Below, piece by piece: positions 46,271-55,615 of a DNA stretch of 64,000 bases. The stretch spans positions 1-64,000 of the forward strand of contig NZ_AZDV01000009.1 in assembly GCF_001434835.1 (NCBI RefSeq), given 5' to 3'. The position numbers were made by a program, and so were the translations under genes. Positions within the stretch are counted from its first letter, which is position 1; each line of letters begins with the position of its first letter. The DNA comes from Levilactobacillus acidifarinae DSM 19394 = JCM 15949. GTDB taxonomy: Bacteria > Bacillota > Bacilli > Lactobacillales > Lactobacillaceae. A model generated the notes under the pieces. It was given only the letters and a program-made list of their open reading frames with translations, searched no databases and was not told the DNA's origin.

Positions 46271-48037
46271 TTACACCTCCATTGGTTGTTCTAATGAGAC
46301 CTTGTTTAAGAACAGCAGGGCCCTTTGCAACTCGACGTTCCCACCAGCAATCGGGTGCCAATCGAATTGAATGGCGTGGCCCCCGTTTTCGTTAATGGCG
46401 TCGGCGAAACTATCTAACCCAACGTTGATAAAGTCCGTCACGTCCAGGAGTTTCCGCATGGTGTCCGTCACCACGGGCATCGTCACGTGAGAAGCCTGTT
46501 CTGGTAACACGGCTAACGGTTGTTCGTCGATCGATTGTCCCACAATGGCCAGCGCCGTCTTCACGGCCTGGGCGTTGTTCTGGCACAGAATCACTCCGGC
46601 GTCCGTCAACGTCTTCTGTTGTTGGGCGTAGTCTTGCGGGTCGATATCCGTGCCAACGATGGTCCCAATCACGGGCAATTGTCGACCCTGAGCACGCGCG
46701 TCACTGATAACCTTCTTAATGGCCCCTTCTAATTCACCGGCCATGTTATCGTGCGCTCCGTACCCCAACACGATGTCGATCAGAATGGCGGCCGTTTCCG
46801 GGTCATTCCCCGCTTCAACCATCATTTCCTTACGCTTCGTCGCGTCGATCATCGGGTGCGGCCGTCCCTGCGTAAAGACGTCGTCGCCTAAATCAATGAC
46901 TTCGTAACCGTCTTGCTTCAGGATGTAACCGTCGACCCCGTTTTCGGCGTGCAGGTCTAACGCGTCGTTCATCAGTGTGGCTGCTTCGTAAGCTAACGTC
47001 CCACCGGAGTAGTACCCCTTGATGTACTTTTGTTGGGGTTCCAATTGAACGTCCGGCACCGTCAACGGCGCTTCGTCGATCTGCGGTCCCTTCCCGTTCA
47101 ACAAGTTCACGGCAATCTTCGCCGTTTCTTCTAGCGTGTACGCCCGGTAGAGACCCTCTTCGTGGGCTTCTGGCTTTTCGCCCAAGAAGATAGCCACCAC
47201 GGGTTTGTGGGCGGCCCGTAACAGGTCAACCACGTCATCGCGAACTTCCTTTGCCGGCGGCTTGGAGATCGCCACGATCACCTTAACGCTATCGTCTTGA
47301 TCTAACAGCGCGATGCCGTCCTTAAAGGTCGTGCCCTGAACCGCGGCCTTTAAATCCCGGCCCCCGGTCCCGATGGCGTTGGTCACGCCCGCACCCAACT
47401 TATGGATGATGGTCGTCACTTCTTGAATCCCGGTCCCAGAAGCCCCGACGATGCCGATACCGCCCTTGCGCACGCGGTTGGCGAAGGCTAACGGTAACCC
47501 GTTCGCAATCCCCGTTCCACAGTCTGGTCCCATCAGCAGCAGGCCCTTTTCGTGTGCCAGCTTCTTTAGCCGGGCTTCGTCTTCAATCGTCACGTTATCA
47601 CTGAAGCAAAAGACGTGTTTGCCCGCATCCAACGCTTTTTCAACTTCGTTAGCGGCGTAGACCCCCGGTACCGAAATCAGGGCCACGGGTGCGTCCTTGC
47701 CCAGCTCTAACGCCTTATCCCAGGTCTTGACGCGTTCGTTGCCCGCGTCTTCGTCGTTGCCTTTACCCTGTTCGTCCAGGTAGACCTGAGCCTTCTCCAT
47801 CAGATCATCAATTTGATCCGCATCGTCCACGTCCAGGACAATCACCATGTCGTTAGGCGTCGCGTCCTCTAATTCTGTGGTCGCTAAGCCCCCCGTCTTG
47901 AAGATGTCCTTGTTAGCAGGCGTGCCCATCATGACCTGAACGTTGTTGACGCCGTCTAAAGTTTCTAGATAGTTCGTCAGCAGCATGAGGACGATGGAGT
48001 CCTGATAACTGTTTTTTTCAATAATCGTATGCAGCAT
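46271..48037 (-). CDS. allF: FdrA/AllF, acyl-CoA-synthetase-like component of oxamate carbamoyltransferase
   Basis: The 588-residue protein belongs to the FdrA family, related to succinyl-CoA synthetase alpha: a CoA-binding-like N-terminal part (about 1-300; GPDCGTGIANG near 178, VGASGTGIQEVTTI near 205) and a ligase-like C-terminal part with DIVLGYGAHDN near 423. It belongs with AllG and AllH encoded next. The FdrA label has older links to suppression of FtsH; the present context supports oxalurate metabolism. The ribosome site (GAGAG) is weaker than its neighbours'. Confidence 0.9.
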   Translation of the reverse strand: MLHTIIEKNSYQDSIVLMLLTNYLETLDGVNNVQVMMGTPANKDIFKTGGLATTELEDATPNDMVIVLDVDDADQIDDLMEKAQVYLDEQGKGNDEDAGNERVKTWDKALELGKDAPVALISVPGVYAANEVEKALDAGKHVFCFSDNVTIEDEARLKKLAHEKGLLLMGPDCGTGIANGLPLAFANRVRKGGIGIVGASGTGIQEVTTIIHKLGAGVTNAIGTGGRDLKAAVQGTTFKDGIALLDQDDSVKVIVAISKPPAKEVRDDVVDLLRAAHKPVVAIFLGEKPEAHEEGLYRAYTLEETAKIAVNLLNGKGPQIDEAPLTVPDVQLEPQQKYIKGYYSGGTLAYEAATLMNDALDLHAENGVDGYILKQDGYEVIDLGDDVFTQGRPHPMIDATKRKEMMVEAGNDPETAAILIDIVLGYGAHDNMAGELEGAIKKVISDARAQGRQLPVIGTIVGTDIDPQDYAQQQKTLTDAGVILCQNNAQAVKTALAIVGQSIDEQPLAVLPEQASHVTMPVVTDTMRKLLDVTDFINVGLDSFADAINENGGHAIQFDWHPIAGGNVELQRALLFLNKVSLEQPMEV

Positions 48038-48065
48038 TTAGTGATCAACTCTCTTTCGAAAAAAT

Positions 48066-49130
48066 TTATTCGGCGAAAGCGCCTTGACCATCGTACTTAT
48101 CGAAGTGCACCGTGTCGCTCTTCAGATAGTCGTAAATTTCGGTCGCCACTTCAATTCCGTTCGCCATAGCCTCTTTCCGTCGAATCTGGCTCCGTTCACC
48201 TGGCAGGTAAACCTGGTCAAACCCTTTAGCCGGTGGCATCTGGTGGAGTTCTTCGGTCATCTGTTGAACCCGTTCCTTGAAGGCCTTAAGGTCGGTAAAC
48301 TTCTTCGGATCCATCAAGATGTAGAATTGACCGAGGTTCCGTTTTTGCGTCAAGTCGGCGTACATCGAGGAGACGTGCTTCCCGAATGGTAAGCCCAACA
48401 TGGAGCCGGCCATAACATCGACTAACATCATCAACCCGTAACCCTTAGGCCCGGCAATCGGTAACAGGCCCCGGACCGCGTGAGGATTGGTGGTTGGGTT
48501 CCCGTCGCCGTCAACGGCCCAGGTATCCGGAATGGCGCGATCCTTAGACCGGGCATCGAGGACTTTCCCCCAGGCTTGAACCGTGGTGGCCATATCGAAG
48601 ACCAAGGCTTCACCACTGGACCGGGGAGCGGAAAACGCAATCGGGTTAGTCCCGAAGTAGTTTTCACTGCCCCCAAACGGGACTACCATTGGATCGGATT
48701 GGCACATTGCCAACGCCACTAGATTTTCTTCGGCCGCCCGTTTCACGTAGTAGGACAGCATCCCACTGTGACCGGTCTTTTCCACGCCGACCGCGGCTAA
48801 ACCGGTATCTTTAGCCATCTCAATCGCGTAGTCTAACCCGCGGTTGCAGACGTACTGGCCCATCCCGTTATCTCCGTGCACGATCCCGGTCGAGGTCCCC
48901 GTCTTTTCAAACGTAATCTGGGGATCTAAATTGACGCCGCCCTTGGCGATTCGTTCGGCGTAGTAGGCCACCCGCACCGTCCCGTGGGAGTGAATTCCAC
49001 AAGCGTCCGCATAGGTTAAGTGCCGGGCCGTTTCTTCGGCGTGTTCTTTCTTCAGTCCCGCCGCAATAAACTTGTTCATCATTAAGTCTTGTAATTCTTG
49101 CGCATCTACTAAGGTAACTCCGTCTGCCAT
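48066..49130 (-). CDS. allD: Ureidoglycolate dehydrogenase AllD
   Basis: The 354-residue protein belongs to the malate/L-lactate dehydrogenase (Ldh_2) family and has AllD length. It would oxidise ureidoglycolate to oxalurate with NAD+. Visible family features are ACGIHSHGTVRV near residue 46, GHSGMLSYYVKRA near 118 and GPKGYGLMMLVDVM near 230. The ATG at 49128-49130 follows TGGAGGG; a TTG five codons earlier lies in that site. It starts 24 bases after allE and leads into allF. Confidence 0.9.
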   Translation of the reverse strand: MADGVTLVDAQELQDLMMNKFIAAGLKKEHAEETARHLTYADACGIHSHGTVRVAYYAERIAKGGVNLDPQITFEKTGTSTGIVHGDNGMGQYVCNRGLDYAIEMAKDTGLAAVGVEKTGHSGMLSYYVKRAAEENLVALAMCQSDPMVVPFGGSENYFGTNPIAFSAPRSSGEALVFDMATTVQAWGKVLDARSKDRAIPDTWAVDGDGNPTTNPHAVRGLLPIAGPKGYGLMMLVDVMAGSMLGLPFGKHVSSMYADLTQKRNLGQFYILMDPKKFTDLKAFKERVQQMTEELHQMPPAKGFDQVYLPGERSQIRRKEAMANGIEVATEIYDYLKSDTVHFDKYDGQGAFAE

Positions 49131-49154
49131 CGTATTTCCCTCCAAGCGGTTGGT

Positions 49155-49940
49155 TTAGATTTCTGGGTCGCGGTTCGCATCCTTCGAGTAAACGTAAGCC
49201 AGTGGTTCGTCGCGGCCAACGGCGTAAGCGGCTTGTGGTGAGTAGGAACCCATGTAGAGGTAATCGCCCTTTTCAACGGGGTACCAGCCGTTATCCAGGT
49301 TGTACATCCCTTCACCGCTGATCAGGTAAGCGCCGTGTTCTTGGTAATGCGTTTCGATGTAAGCGTGGCTAGCCCCTGGTTCGAAGGACAGGATGTGCAT
49401 GTTCATGTCGAAGCCCAAGTCATCGGTTGGTAAGAAGTCCCACAGTAAGACGTCGGTCATGCCTTCGTACGGTACCGGCTTGTGGTCGTGAATGTTACCC
49501 ACGATCTTGTAAGCCTTGTGACCGGCTAATGGTTGGTAACGCTTCTTGTACAGGAAGACTTCGGTTGGCTCGTCTTGGGCGTTTTCCATCTTCATGATGA
49601 CGCTTTCAGGGAAGTAAGCGTAACCGCCGGCTTCCAGCACGTTGTCTTCTTGGCCGTCGGAAACTTTCAGCTTCCCACTGACCACGTAAGCGACCGTTTC
49701 GATGCCTTCGCCACCAAAGCCGGTGTGCTTGCCACCCTTTTGGAAGGACGCAATGTAGTCAACGAAGTGCGCGCCCAACCGTGGCGTGCCCATGATGGAA
49801 ACGTCCACGTTTTCAAAACCAGGAACCGTGTTCTTCACTAAGCCGTCGTGGGGAATCAACGCAAAGTTGCCTTGCTTAACCACTGACCGTGACCCTAATA
49901 ACGTTTTTTGGTAACCAGTACGATTGTTTTTGTAACCCAT
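49155..49940 (-). CDS. allE: (S)-ureidoglycine aminohydrolase AllE
   Basis: The 261-residue bicupin releases ammonia from (S)-ureidoglycine to give ureidoglycolate, using manganese. Typical AllE features are the start [14 protein letters not shown] and two cupin halves (about 70-120 and 190-245; [15 protein letters not shown] near 205 supplies metal ligands). It lies between allC and allD, matching the pathway order. It has a GGGAGTC site before the ATG, and a partial cre (TGTAAACGCTACTT) in the 40-base gap upstream. Confidence 0.94.
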   Translation of the reverse strand: MGYKNNRTGYQKTLLGSRSVVKQGNFALIPHDGLVKNTVPGFENVDVSIMGTPRLGAHFVDYIASFQKGGKHTGFGGEGIETVAYVVSGKLKVSDGQEDNVLEAGGYAYFPESVIMKMENAQDEPTEVFLYKKRYQPLAGHKAYKIVGNIHDHKPVPYEGMTDVLLWDFLPTDDLGFDMNMHILSFEPGASHAYIETHYQEHGAYLISGEGMYNLDNGWYPVEKGDYLYMGSYSPQAAYAVGRDEPLAYVYSKDANRDPEI

Positions 49941-49980
49941 TTTAAAGACTCCCTTTTTTAGTTGAATGTGTGTGTAAACG

Positions 49981-51204
49981 CTACTTGTAAGCTAATTCGT
50001 ATAACGTATCGGCCATTAACTTCACGCCTTCGACCAGGTCTTCAAACTTGGTATTTTCGGCGGGGTTGTGACTAATGCCCCCGATACTTGGGACGAAGAT
50101 CATGGCCGTTGGGTAAACCGGCGCGATAATTTGTGAATCGTGCCCCGCGCCACTGTGCATCACGCGGTACTTGTACTTGCCAGCTTTGGCCTTGTCTTCG
50201 ATGGTCTTGACGATCTGGTCACTCATTGGTACGGGCTTTTCGTCCATCCATAAGTCGATCGAAATGTCTAAGCCCATTTCCGCAGCAACCTGCGTCATCA
50301 TATCCGTAATTTCTTTGGTAAATTGAACTAAGTATTCGGCGTCCGTGTGCCGGCAATCCATGGTGAAGAGGACTTCCCCCGGAACCACGTTTACGGTGTT
50401 AGGCTTCGGCACCACTTTCCCGAAGGTCAGAACCAATGGGTCGCCAACCTGATGGGCCTTATCCAAGGCGTTGTTGATCATCTTGGCCATGCCGTAAACC
50501 GCATCGTGCCGGTAGCTTAACGGCGTGGTTCCCGCGTGGTTAGCTTCACCCTTCAACACGATGTCGTAGCGCCGTTGACCAGCAATGCTGTTCACAATCC
50601 CGATCTGTTCGTGTTCTTGTTCCAGGATGCTGCCTTGTTCGATATGTTCTTCCACGAAGGCCTTGATGTCGTCGCGCCGCGTCTGCTTAGGGCTAAAATC
50701 GAAGCCCTGGCGCCGCATCTCGTCCACAAACTTCTTGCCGTCGGCGTCCGTCGCATCCTGCACTTCGTCGTTGTTGGCCACGCCCACGAAGTTCTTGCTG
50801 CCCCAGAAGGCGAACGGAAACCGACTGCCTTCTTCTTCGGCCATCGAAATGACTTCTAAGGAACGCTTAGGTTGGCCGTACTTGGCAACCAAGTATTCTG
50901 CCGCCGTCAACGACGCACAAACCCCAAACTGACCGTCGAGCTTCCCACCGTTGACCACCGTGTCAATGTGCGAACCAGTCATGATGGTTTCATCCGGATT
51001 TTCAGCGCCTTCGATGCGGCCGAATAAATTCCCCACGTCGTCAAACGTCGTGGTCATCCCGAAGGATTCCATCTGTTGTTTGACGTACTTCTGGGCTTCC
51101 AACCACGAATCCGTGTACAATAACCGGGTCATCCCACCAGTGGGATCACTCCCGATTGAAGAAACTGCTTTAAGTCGTTCATCAAGTTTCGTTGCGAGTT
51201 CCAT
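49981..51204 (-). CDS. allC: Allantoate amidohydrolase AllC
   Basis: The 407-residue M20-family metallohydrolase converts allantoate to ureidoglycine, CO2 and ammonia. Metal-site motifs are [16 protein letters not shown] (about 76-91), [10 protein letters not shown] near 125 and HSGAGHDSQ near 352, all typical of AllC/N-carbamoyl amidase enzymes. It begins a second transcription unit, with a cre at 51242-51255 and a GAAGGAGG site. N-carbamoyl-amino-acid hydrolase is the alternative by fold, excluded by context. Confidence 0.93.
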   Translation of the reverse strand: MELATKLDERLKAVSSIGSDPTGGMTRLLYTDSWLEAQKYVKQQMESFGMTTTFDDVGNLFGRIEGAENPDETIMTGSHIDTVVNGGKLDGQFGVCASLTAAEYLVAKYGQPKRSLEVISMAEEEGSRFPFAFWGSKNFVGVANNDEVQDATDADGKKFVDEMRRQGFDFSPKQTRRDDIKAFVEEHIEQGSILEQEHEQIGIVNSIAGQRRYDIVLKGEANHAGTTPLSYRHDAVYGMAKMINNALDKAHQVGDPLVLTFGKVVPKPNTVNVVPGEVLFTMDCRHTDAEYLVQFTKEITDMMTQVAAEMGLDISIDLWMDEKPVPMSDQIVKTIEDKAKAGKYKYRVMHSGAGHDSQIIAPVYPTAMIFVPSIGGISHNPAENTKFEDLVEGVKLMADTLYELAYK

Positions 51205-51241
51205 TGTTCCGAACCTCCTTCATACTTTGTTACAACCCAAT

Positions 51242-51255
51242 TGTATGCGCTTTCA
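51242..51255 (-). promoter_or_regulatory. cre site upstream of allC
   Basis: On the minus strand TGAAAGCGCATACA, flanked by A on both sides, meets the extended cre consensus WTGNAARCGNWWWCAW fully. It lies 38 bases upstream of the allC start, where it could block the promoter of the allC-allE-allD-allFGH-arcC unit. Confidence 0.8.
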
Positions 51256-51377
51256 TAATTGCTATCATTGGACGCTTTAGCCAAAGATAATCCTTTTTTT
51301 GTCCACTATAACCTATACTGAATTAGATTAGAGGAGTCAGCGTTTCCGGCTAATCAATCATCATTTTAATGATTCCA

Positions 51378-51400
51378 TGTACAGCCTGGAGGCGACCTAT
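51378..51400 (+). repeat. Short repeat B, copy 3
   Basis: TGTACAGCCTGGAGGCGACC matches 23223-23240 and 8875-8893. It sits between allC and allB beside the allB terminator. No gene is present in 51205-51484. Confidence 0.65.
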
Positions 51401-51424
51401 TTTAGCGCGTATTCTTCCCCAACT

Positions 51425-51460
51425 AAAAGGTGCTTGGCGGTCACCCACCAAGCACCCTTC
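51425..51460 (-). terminator. Terminator of the permease-allB unit
   Basis: On the minus strand GGTGCTTGGTGG pairs with CCGCCAAGCACC and is followed by TTTTAG. It splits the ureide cluster into two transcription units. Confidence 0.82.
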
Positions 51461-51484
51461 GACTGTATTAATTGGTTAATCAGA

Positions 51485-52873
51485 TTATTCGGTCACGGCC
51501 GTTTGGGCCCCAGCTTTTTCGATAAATTGGCCAGGGAAGCCACTCACAACCCCTTGGTCCTGGCTGTAGATCGTTTGCCCCCGTAAGATGGTCTGGGCCA
51601 CTTGGGCGCCAATCTGACGGCCAATGTATGGGCTGATTTGGTTACGGTATTCCAAGTCTTCGGCCTTCAGCGTGTACGGTGCGTTGGGCTTGATCAACAC
51701 GAAGTCCGCGTCTTTACCGACACTGATGCGACCCTTTTGGTCCAGGTTGTACCGGTCGGCCGGATTAGCCGCGATAATTTCAGCAAAGTGCTTCAACGAC
51801 ATCCCCCGCTTTTGAACGGCTTCGTCGTACATCACGTCCACGTCGTTTTGCACGCCCGGAATTCCCCCCCAGGCTTCAAACGCGTTATCCGTGTCCTTTA
51901 AGTCCGGCGTACATGGGGAATGGTCGGACGTCACGAAACTAATCGCGCCGGCTTCGACCCGGTCCCACAGCGCGTCTTTTTGCGCTTGTTCCCGGATTGG
52001 TGGGGAACACTTAACCACTGGTCCAATGGCGTCCAATTCATCCTTGGTAAAGTACAGGTAGTGAACACAGGTTTCACAGGTAACGTCCACACCCTCGGCT
52101 CTCGCCTTGATGACTTCGTCGACACCTTCCTTGCAGGCCACGTGACAAATGTGAATCCGGCAACCCGTTTGCTTGGCCATGAAGATGGCCTTCTTGATGG
52201 CCATGACTTCGGTAAAGGCCGGTCGGGTATCCACGTAGTCCGCTAAGGTCGTCTTCCCCTCGGCCTTGGCAATCTCGCCTAAGCGGTCGGTAATCGCGGC
52301 ATCTTCGGCGTGAATCGCTAAGACTTTCCCGGTCTTGGCAATCTGCTTCATCCCTTCGTACAGGGAGTAGTCGTCGACGTTTTCAAAGTCCCCGTCGATG
52401 GACCGATCCCCACAAGTGGCTAAGAAACACTTGTAGCCGGCAACACCACCGTCGTCCAGTTCTTGAATGCCCCCCTTTAAGTTGGTGGGCACCAAGCCCC
52501 CGAACGAGGCCACGTCGACCTTTAACTCGTCCTTATGGGAATACTTTTCTTCCAGGGTCTTGCCGTCAACCGTTGCCGGAACCTGGTTTAATGGCATTTC
52601 CATGAAGGACGTGACCCCACCTTTGGCACAAGCGGCCGTCCCGGTGACGTATCCTTCCCATTGATCCCGGTAGCCGCCACCCATTGGTGTGATGTGCACG
52701 TGGGCGTCCACCATGCCGGGACTCACAACGAGACCTTGGGCATCGATAACCCGCTGACCATCCAAGTTCTCGCCGATGGCCGTAATCTTACCACCATCTA
52801 CGGCAACGTCCGTGTTGACCCCACCGTCTTCGAGAATCACTAACCCATTTTTAATGACTAATTCATGACTCAT
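51485..52873 (-). CDS. allB: Allantoinase AllB
   Basis: The 462-residue cyclic amidohydrolase opens the hydantoin ring of allantoin to allantoate. It has the metal motif VDAHVHITP near residue 60, the carbamylated-Lys site GYKCFLATCGD near 148 and the conserved VTSDHSPCTP near 313. Length is slightly above the usual ~450. It lies three bases after the permease gene. Dihydropyrimidinase is a relative, but neighbours make allantoinase clear. Confidence 0.94.
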   Translation of the reverse strand: MSHELVIKNGLVILEDGGVNTDVAVDGGKITAIGENLDGQRVIDAQGLVVSPGMVDAHVHITPMGGGYRDQWEGYVTGTAACAKGGVTSFMEMPLNQVPATVDGKTLEEKYSHKDELKVDVASFGGLVPTNLKGGIQELDDGGVAGYKCFLATCGDRSIDGDFENVDDYSLYEGMKQIAKTGKVLAIHAEDAAITDRLGEIAKAEGKTTLADYVDTRPAFTEVMAIKKAIFMAKQTGCRIHICHVACKEGVDEVIKARAEGVDVTCETCVHYLYFTKDELDAIGPVVKCSPPIREQAQKDALWDRVEAGAISFVTSDHSPCTPDLKDTDNAFEAWGGIPGVQNDVDVMYDEAVQKRGMSLKHFAEIIAANPADRYNLDQKGRISVGKDADFVLIKPNAPYTLKAEDLEYRNQISPYIGRQIGAQVAQTILRGQTIYSQDQGVVSGFPGQFIEKAGAQTAVTE

Positions 52874-52876
52874 GTC

Positions 52877-54385
52877 TTATTCCTCCTTTATTTCTTGGTT
52901 TACATTCTGGTCGATTGGGGCTACGTCGCGTTTGGCCACGAGCCACTTGAGACCCAGATAAATCAGAAATGCCGAGATAAATCCAACAAACCATGATAAA
53001 TCAGACACGACTTTCAGACCGGAAATAAATTGACCGCTCAGCGATAACAGCAAGGCTAAAATGGTCGCAATGTAGGCCGATTTATTCACACCGTGATATA
53101 AAACGTCTTTGTCCTTGTTCAAATCCATGTAAAGCTCATCTAAATTTTCGTGTCGCTTATGAATAAAGAAGTAGTTGGCAATCATCACCCCAGCAACCGG
53201 TCCTAAGACCGCCCCGATACCGTTCAAGAAAATAAAAATACTATCAGAATTTTCCATTAATTTCCAGGGCATAATCAGGAAACTGATGAGACTGGCAATG
53301 ATGACCCCACTTCGATAAGTCAGGTGTTTCGGGAACAACGCCGTTAACTGGTACCCGGCGGGAATAATGTTCCCCGTGGCATTCGTTGAGATTGTCGTTA
53401 GTAAGAAAACCGCCATTGAAATAATAATTGCGGGAAAGCTGTCCCACCGCTCAACAATATTTAAAACGTTCCATTCTTGGATGTTATAGTGAATCGACCC
53501 ACCGATTAAGATAACAACACTAGAAAACGCGAAGATTAAGTACCCTACCGACAATCCTAAGGTCTGCCCGACGACTTGCGCCTTGGTGGACTTGGCATTT
53601 TGCGTAAAATCCGCAATACTCGTCCCCGGCGCCGCCCACACGGCAATCACTGAGTTAAAAATAATGAAGTAGACCAACAACGGGTTCACATGAGTCGTGG
53701 CGGTAATGTGATACGCCAGGATCGGACCTAAGCCACCGGCCCCCCAGATTGCCCAAATTGCCATCCCCCCAAAAACCACGTAGATGAGTGGACTGAGAAT
53801 AGCGGTAAACTTGTTTAGAATATCGCCACCCCCGAAACCGACTAACACGTTTAAAATCCAGAAAATCGTAAACGAAATTAAGCCGGGGATGCTAATCCCC
53901 AAAATTTTGGTCGAGCCACCAATTTGGAGAAACCCGGGCCAGATCTTGCCCAGCATAATCAGCAAAGCCAAAGATCCGGTATAGGTTTGAAGGCCAAACC
54001 ACGCGATTGCGGCAACGCAACCCCGCAGAAAGCCTGGTAGCTTCGCCCCGAGATTTCCATAGGCTGAACGAAGATGCATGGCGAAGGGGATGCCGTACTT
54101 GGAGCCCACGATTCCGTTACAAGCCATGAAGGCTGAGACGAAAAAGGCACTCAAGAAGATGGCGAGCATCACGTTAAGGGGCGATAACCCCAGAAACAGA
54201 AAGCCCCCGACTGCCGCGTAATTGGGAATGTTATGGATGGAGCCCATCCACAACGTAAAGAAATTACCGGTACCCATGTTCCGCTTTTCTTTGGTCTTGG
54301 GTAACAAATCCTCGTTATACCCGCGGGCTTTAAAAACCGCAACTTGTTGTTCGGTGATGTTTTCATACTGGTCGTCCGTTTTCAC
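52877..54385 (-). CDS. NCS1-family allantoin permease
   Basis: The 502-residue protein has about 12 membrane helices and belongs to the nucleobase:cation symporter-1 family (MGTGNFFTLWMGSIHNIPNY near the start, then GLSPLNVMLAIFLSAF). Members import allantoin, cytosine, uracil, hydantoins or thiamine. Coupling to allB strongly suggests allantoin, as for PucI of Bacillus subtilis or AllP of enterobacteria. It is the first gene of its unit; upstream is a near-consensus cre (54559-54572). Confidence 0.9.
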   Translation of the reverse strand: MKTDDQYENITEQQVAVFKARGYNEDLLPKTKEKRNMGTGNFFTLWMGSIHNIPNYAAVGGFLFLGLSPLNVMLAIFLSAFFVSAFMACNGIVGSKYGIPFAMHLRSAYGNLGAKLPGFLRGCVAAIAWFGLQTYTGSLALLIMLGKIWPGFLQIGGSTKILGISIPGLISFTIFWILNVLVGFGGGDILNKFTAILSPLIYVVFGGMAIWAIWGAGGLGPILAYHITATTHVNPLLVYFIIFNSVIAVWAAPGTSIADFTQNAKSTKAQVVGQTLGLSVGYLIFAFSSVVILIGGSIHYNIQEWNVLNIVERWDSFPAIIISMAVFLLTTISTNATGNIIPAGYQLTALFPKHLTYRSGVIIASLISFLIMPWKLMENSDSIFIFLNGIGAVLGPVAGVMIANYFFIHKRHENLDELYMDLNKDKDVLYHGVNKSAYIATILALLLSLSGQFISGLKVVSDLSWFVGFISAFLIYLGLKWLVAKRDVAPIDQNVNQEIKEE

Positions 54386-54686
54386 CGCGAAACCCCCTTA
54401 GTACATTTAAAACTCACCTTCATTACAGGAAGATCTCGATAAATAGCCTGACCGACTAACTCAAATGCAACCGTCCGCGCGAACTAAACTTCATTTGATC
54501 ATAATCTGATAACCGTTAGTTTCATTCAATTAAACTTGTGCTATTTACCAGTTCCAATTGTAAGCGGTTTCTTTTTGCGGGGCATTGTCCACTTTGACCA
54601 GAAAAAAATTTGCTTTTGTCATTTTAAAAAATTCTGATTTGCTAAAATGTAAGCGTATACACTTAAAGGAAGGAGTGCTCGTTACC
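54386..54686. promoter_or_regulatory. Divergent promoter region with two cre-like sites
   Basis: The 301-base gap between the divergent permease and esterase genes contains no other gene. TGTAAGCGGTTTCT at 54559-54572 misses the cre consensus at the last base only. TGTAAGCGTATACA at 54648-54661 fits it fully and lies 25 bases before the esterase start. Both genes are thus probably under CcpA. Confidence 0.72.
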
Positions 54687-55529
54687 ATGGAAGCGCAAAT
54701 TATTTCATTGAATCACCACGCCAACGTCTCGCTTAAAGCGACCCACTACGAAAGTCCCCGCCCGCTAAAGGGAACCATTCTGTACCTTCACGGTGGGGGG
54801 CTAGAATTCGGCCAACGTGACGATCTGCCCCGGCCCTACCTCCAACAATTCGTGGACGCCGGTTACCAGGTCATCACGCTCGATTACTTACTGGCACCCG
54901 AAAGTAAACTGGACGTCATTTTAGCTGTCCTTAAGGAAAGTATCGCCACGTTACAAACCAAGCTCACCCTAACCAGCAACCTCTACTTGATGGGACGTTC
55001 CGCCGGCGCCTATCTGGGTTACCTGCTCCTGCGAGATGGTCTGCCTGCCCACGCCTTTCTCGATCTCTACGGGTATGCCGGGCTCAACCACCCCGAGTTC
55101 CGCCGGCCGGCCGAGTTCTACACCGCCTTTCCCGCGGTCCCGCCCATGCAGGCTCAAGCCCTGGTACAAGACCAACCGTTGGTCACGGGCGCCCTCAAGG
55201 ACCGTTACCCCCTCTACGTTTCCAGTCGTCAATTTGGCACCTGGTTAAGTCAGATTCTGCCCAGTATCCGTGATGCGGACCAGTATTCACTGACCACCGC
55301 CGAACTGGCGCAGTTGCCGCCCACCCTGTCGTTCCATAGTCGTCACGATCCCGATATCCCGTTTGCCGCCGCTCAACTCGCCACGCAAGCCATTCCCGCG
55401 GCCCAGCTCATCCCCGTTGCGGGCCACGAGCACGACTTCGACCGCACCGTGACCCCGACGACCCAGGCGTACTATCAAACCATGATTGACTTCTTGGCGG
55501 ACCCGCAAGCCCAAGCATTGGTCTCCTAA
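54687..55529 (+). CDS. Alpha/beta hydrolase (esterase/lipase family)
   Basis: The 280-residue protein has the HSL-like oxyanion motif LYLHGGGLEFG near residue 35, the nucleophile GRSAGAYLG near 98, a late Asp (HDPDIPF) and the His of GHEHDF near 252. It is cytosolic, with no signal peptide. The ATG at 54687-54689 follows AAGGAAGGAG; a longer in-frame extension would include the cre. It diverges from the allantoin permease and carries a perfect cre, but a role in ureide metabolism is not evident. Confidence 0.85.
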   Translation: MEAQIISLNHHANVSLKATHYESPRPLKGTILYLHGGGLEFGQRDDLPRPYLQQFVDAGYQVITLDYLLAPESKLDVILAVLKESIATLQTKLTLTSNLYLMGRSAGAYLGYLLLRDGLPAHAFLDLYGYAGLNHPEFRRPAEFYTAFPAVPPMQAQALVQDQPLVTGALKDRYPLYVSSRQFGTWLSQILPSIRDADQYSLTTAELAQLPPTLSFHSRHDPDIPFAAAQLATQAIPAAQLIPVAGHEHDFDRTVTPTTQAYYQTMIDFLADPQAQALVS

Positions 55530-55532
55530 ATC

Positions 55533-55594
55533 AAACGACTTCCCCGGTTACGACGGTGTTTGAGGCACCGCCGCAACCGGGGAAGTCGTTTAGT
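55533..55594. terminator. Long hairpin between convergent esterase and GH8 genes
   Basis: AAACGACTTCCCCGGTT pairs with AACCGGGGAAGTCGTTT around an inner CGGTG / CACCG stem. U-tracts are short on both strands, so termination strength is uncertain. Its position between convergent genes fits a shared terminator. Confidence 0.65.
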
Positions 55595-55615
55595 TAATCA
55601 TCAAAGTTAACTGGA

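Noticed and set aside
51465-51480. PucR-type box (TTGGTTAA) near the allB 3' end
   Set aside because: It lies near the end of allB and about 270 bases from the nearest start, so it is probably chance.
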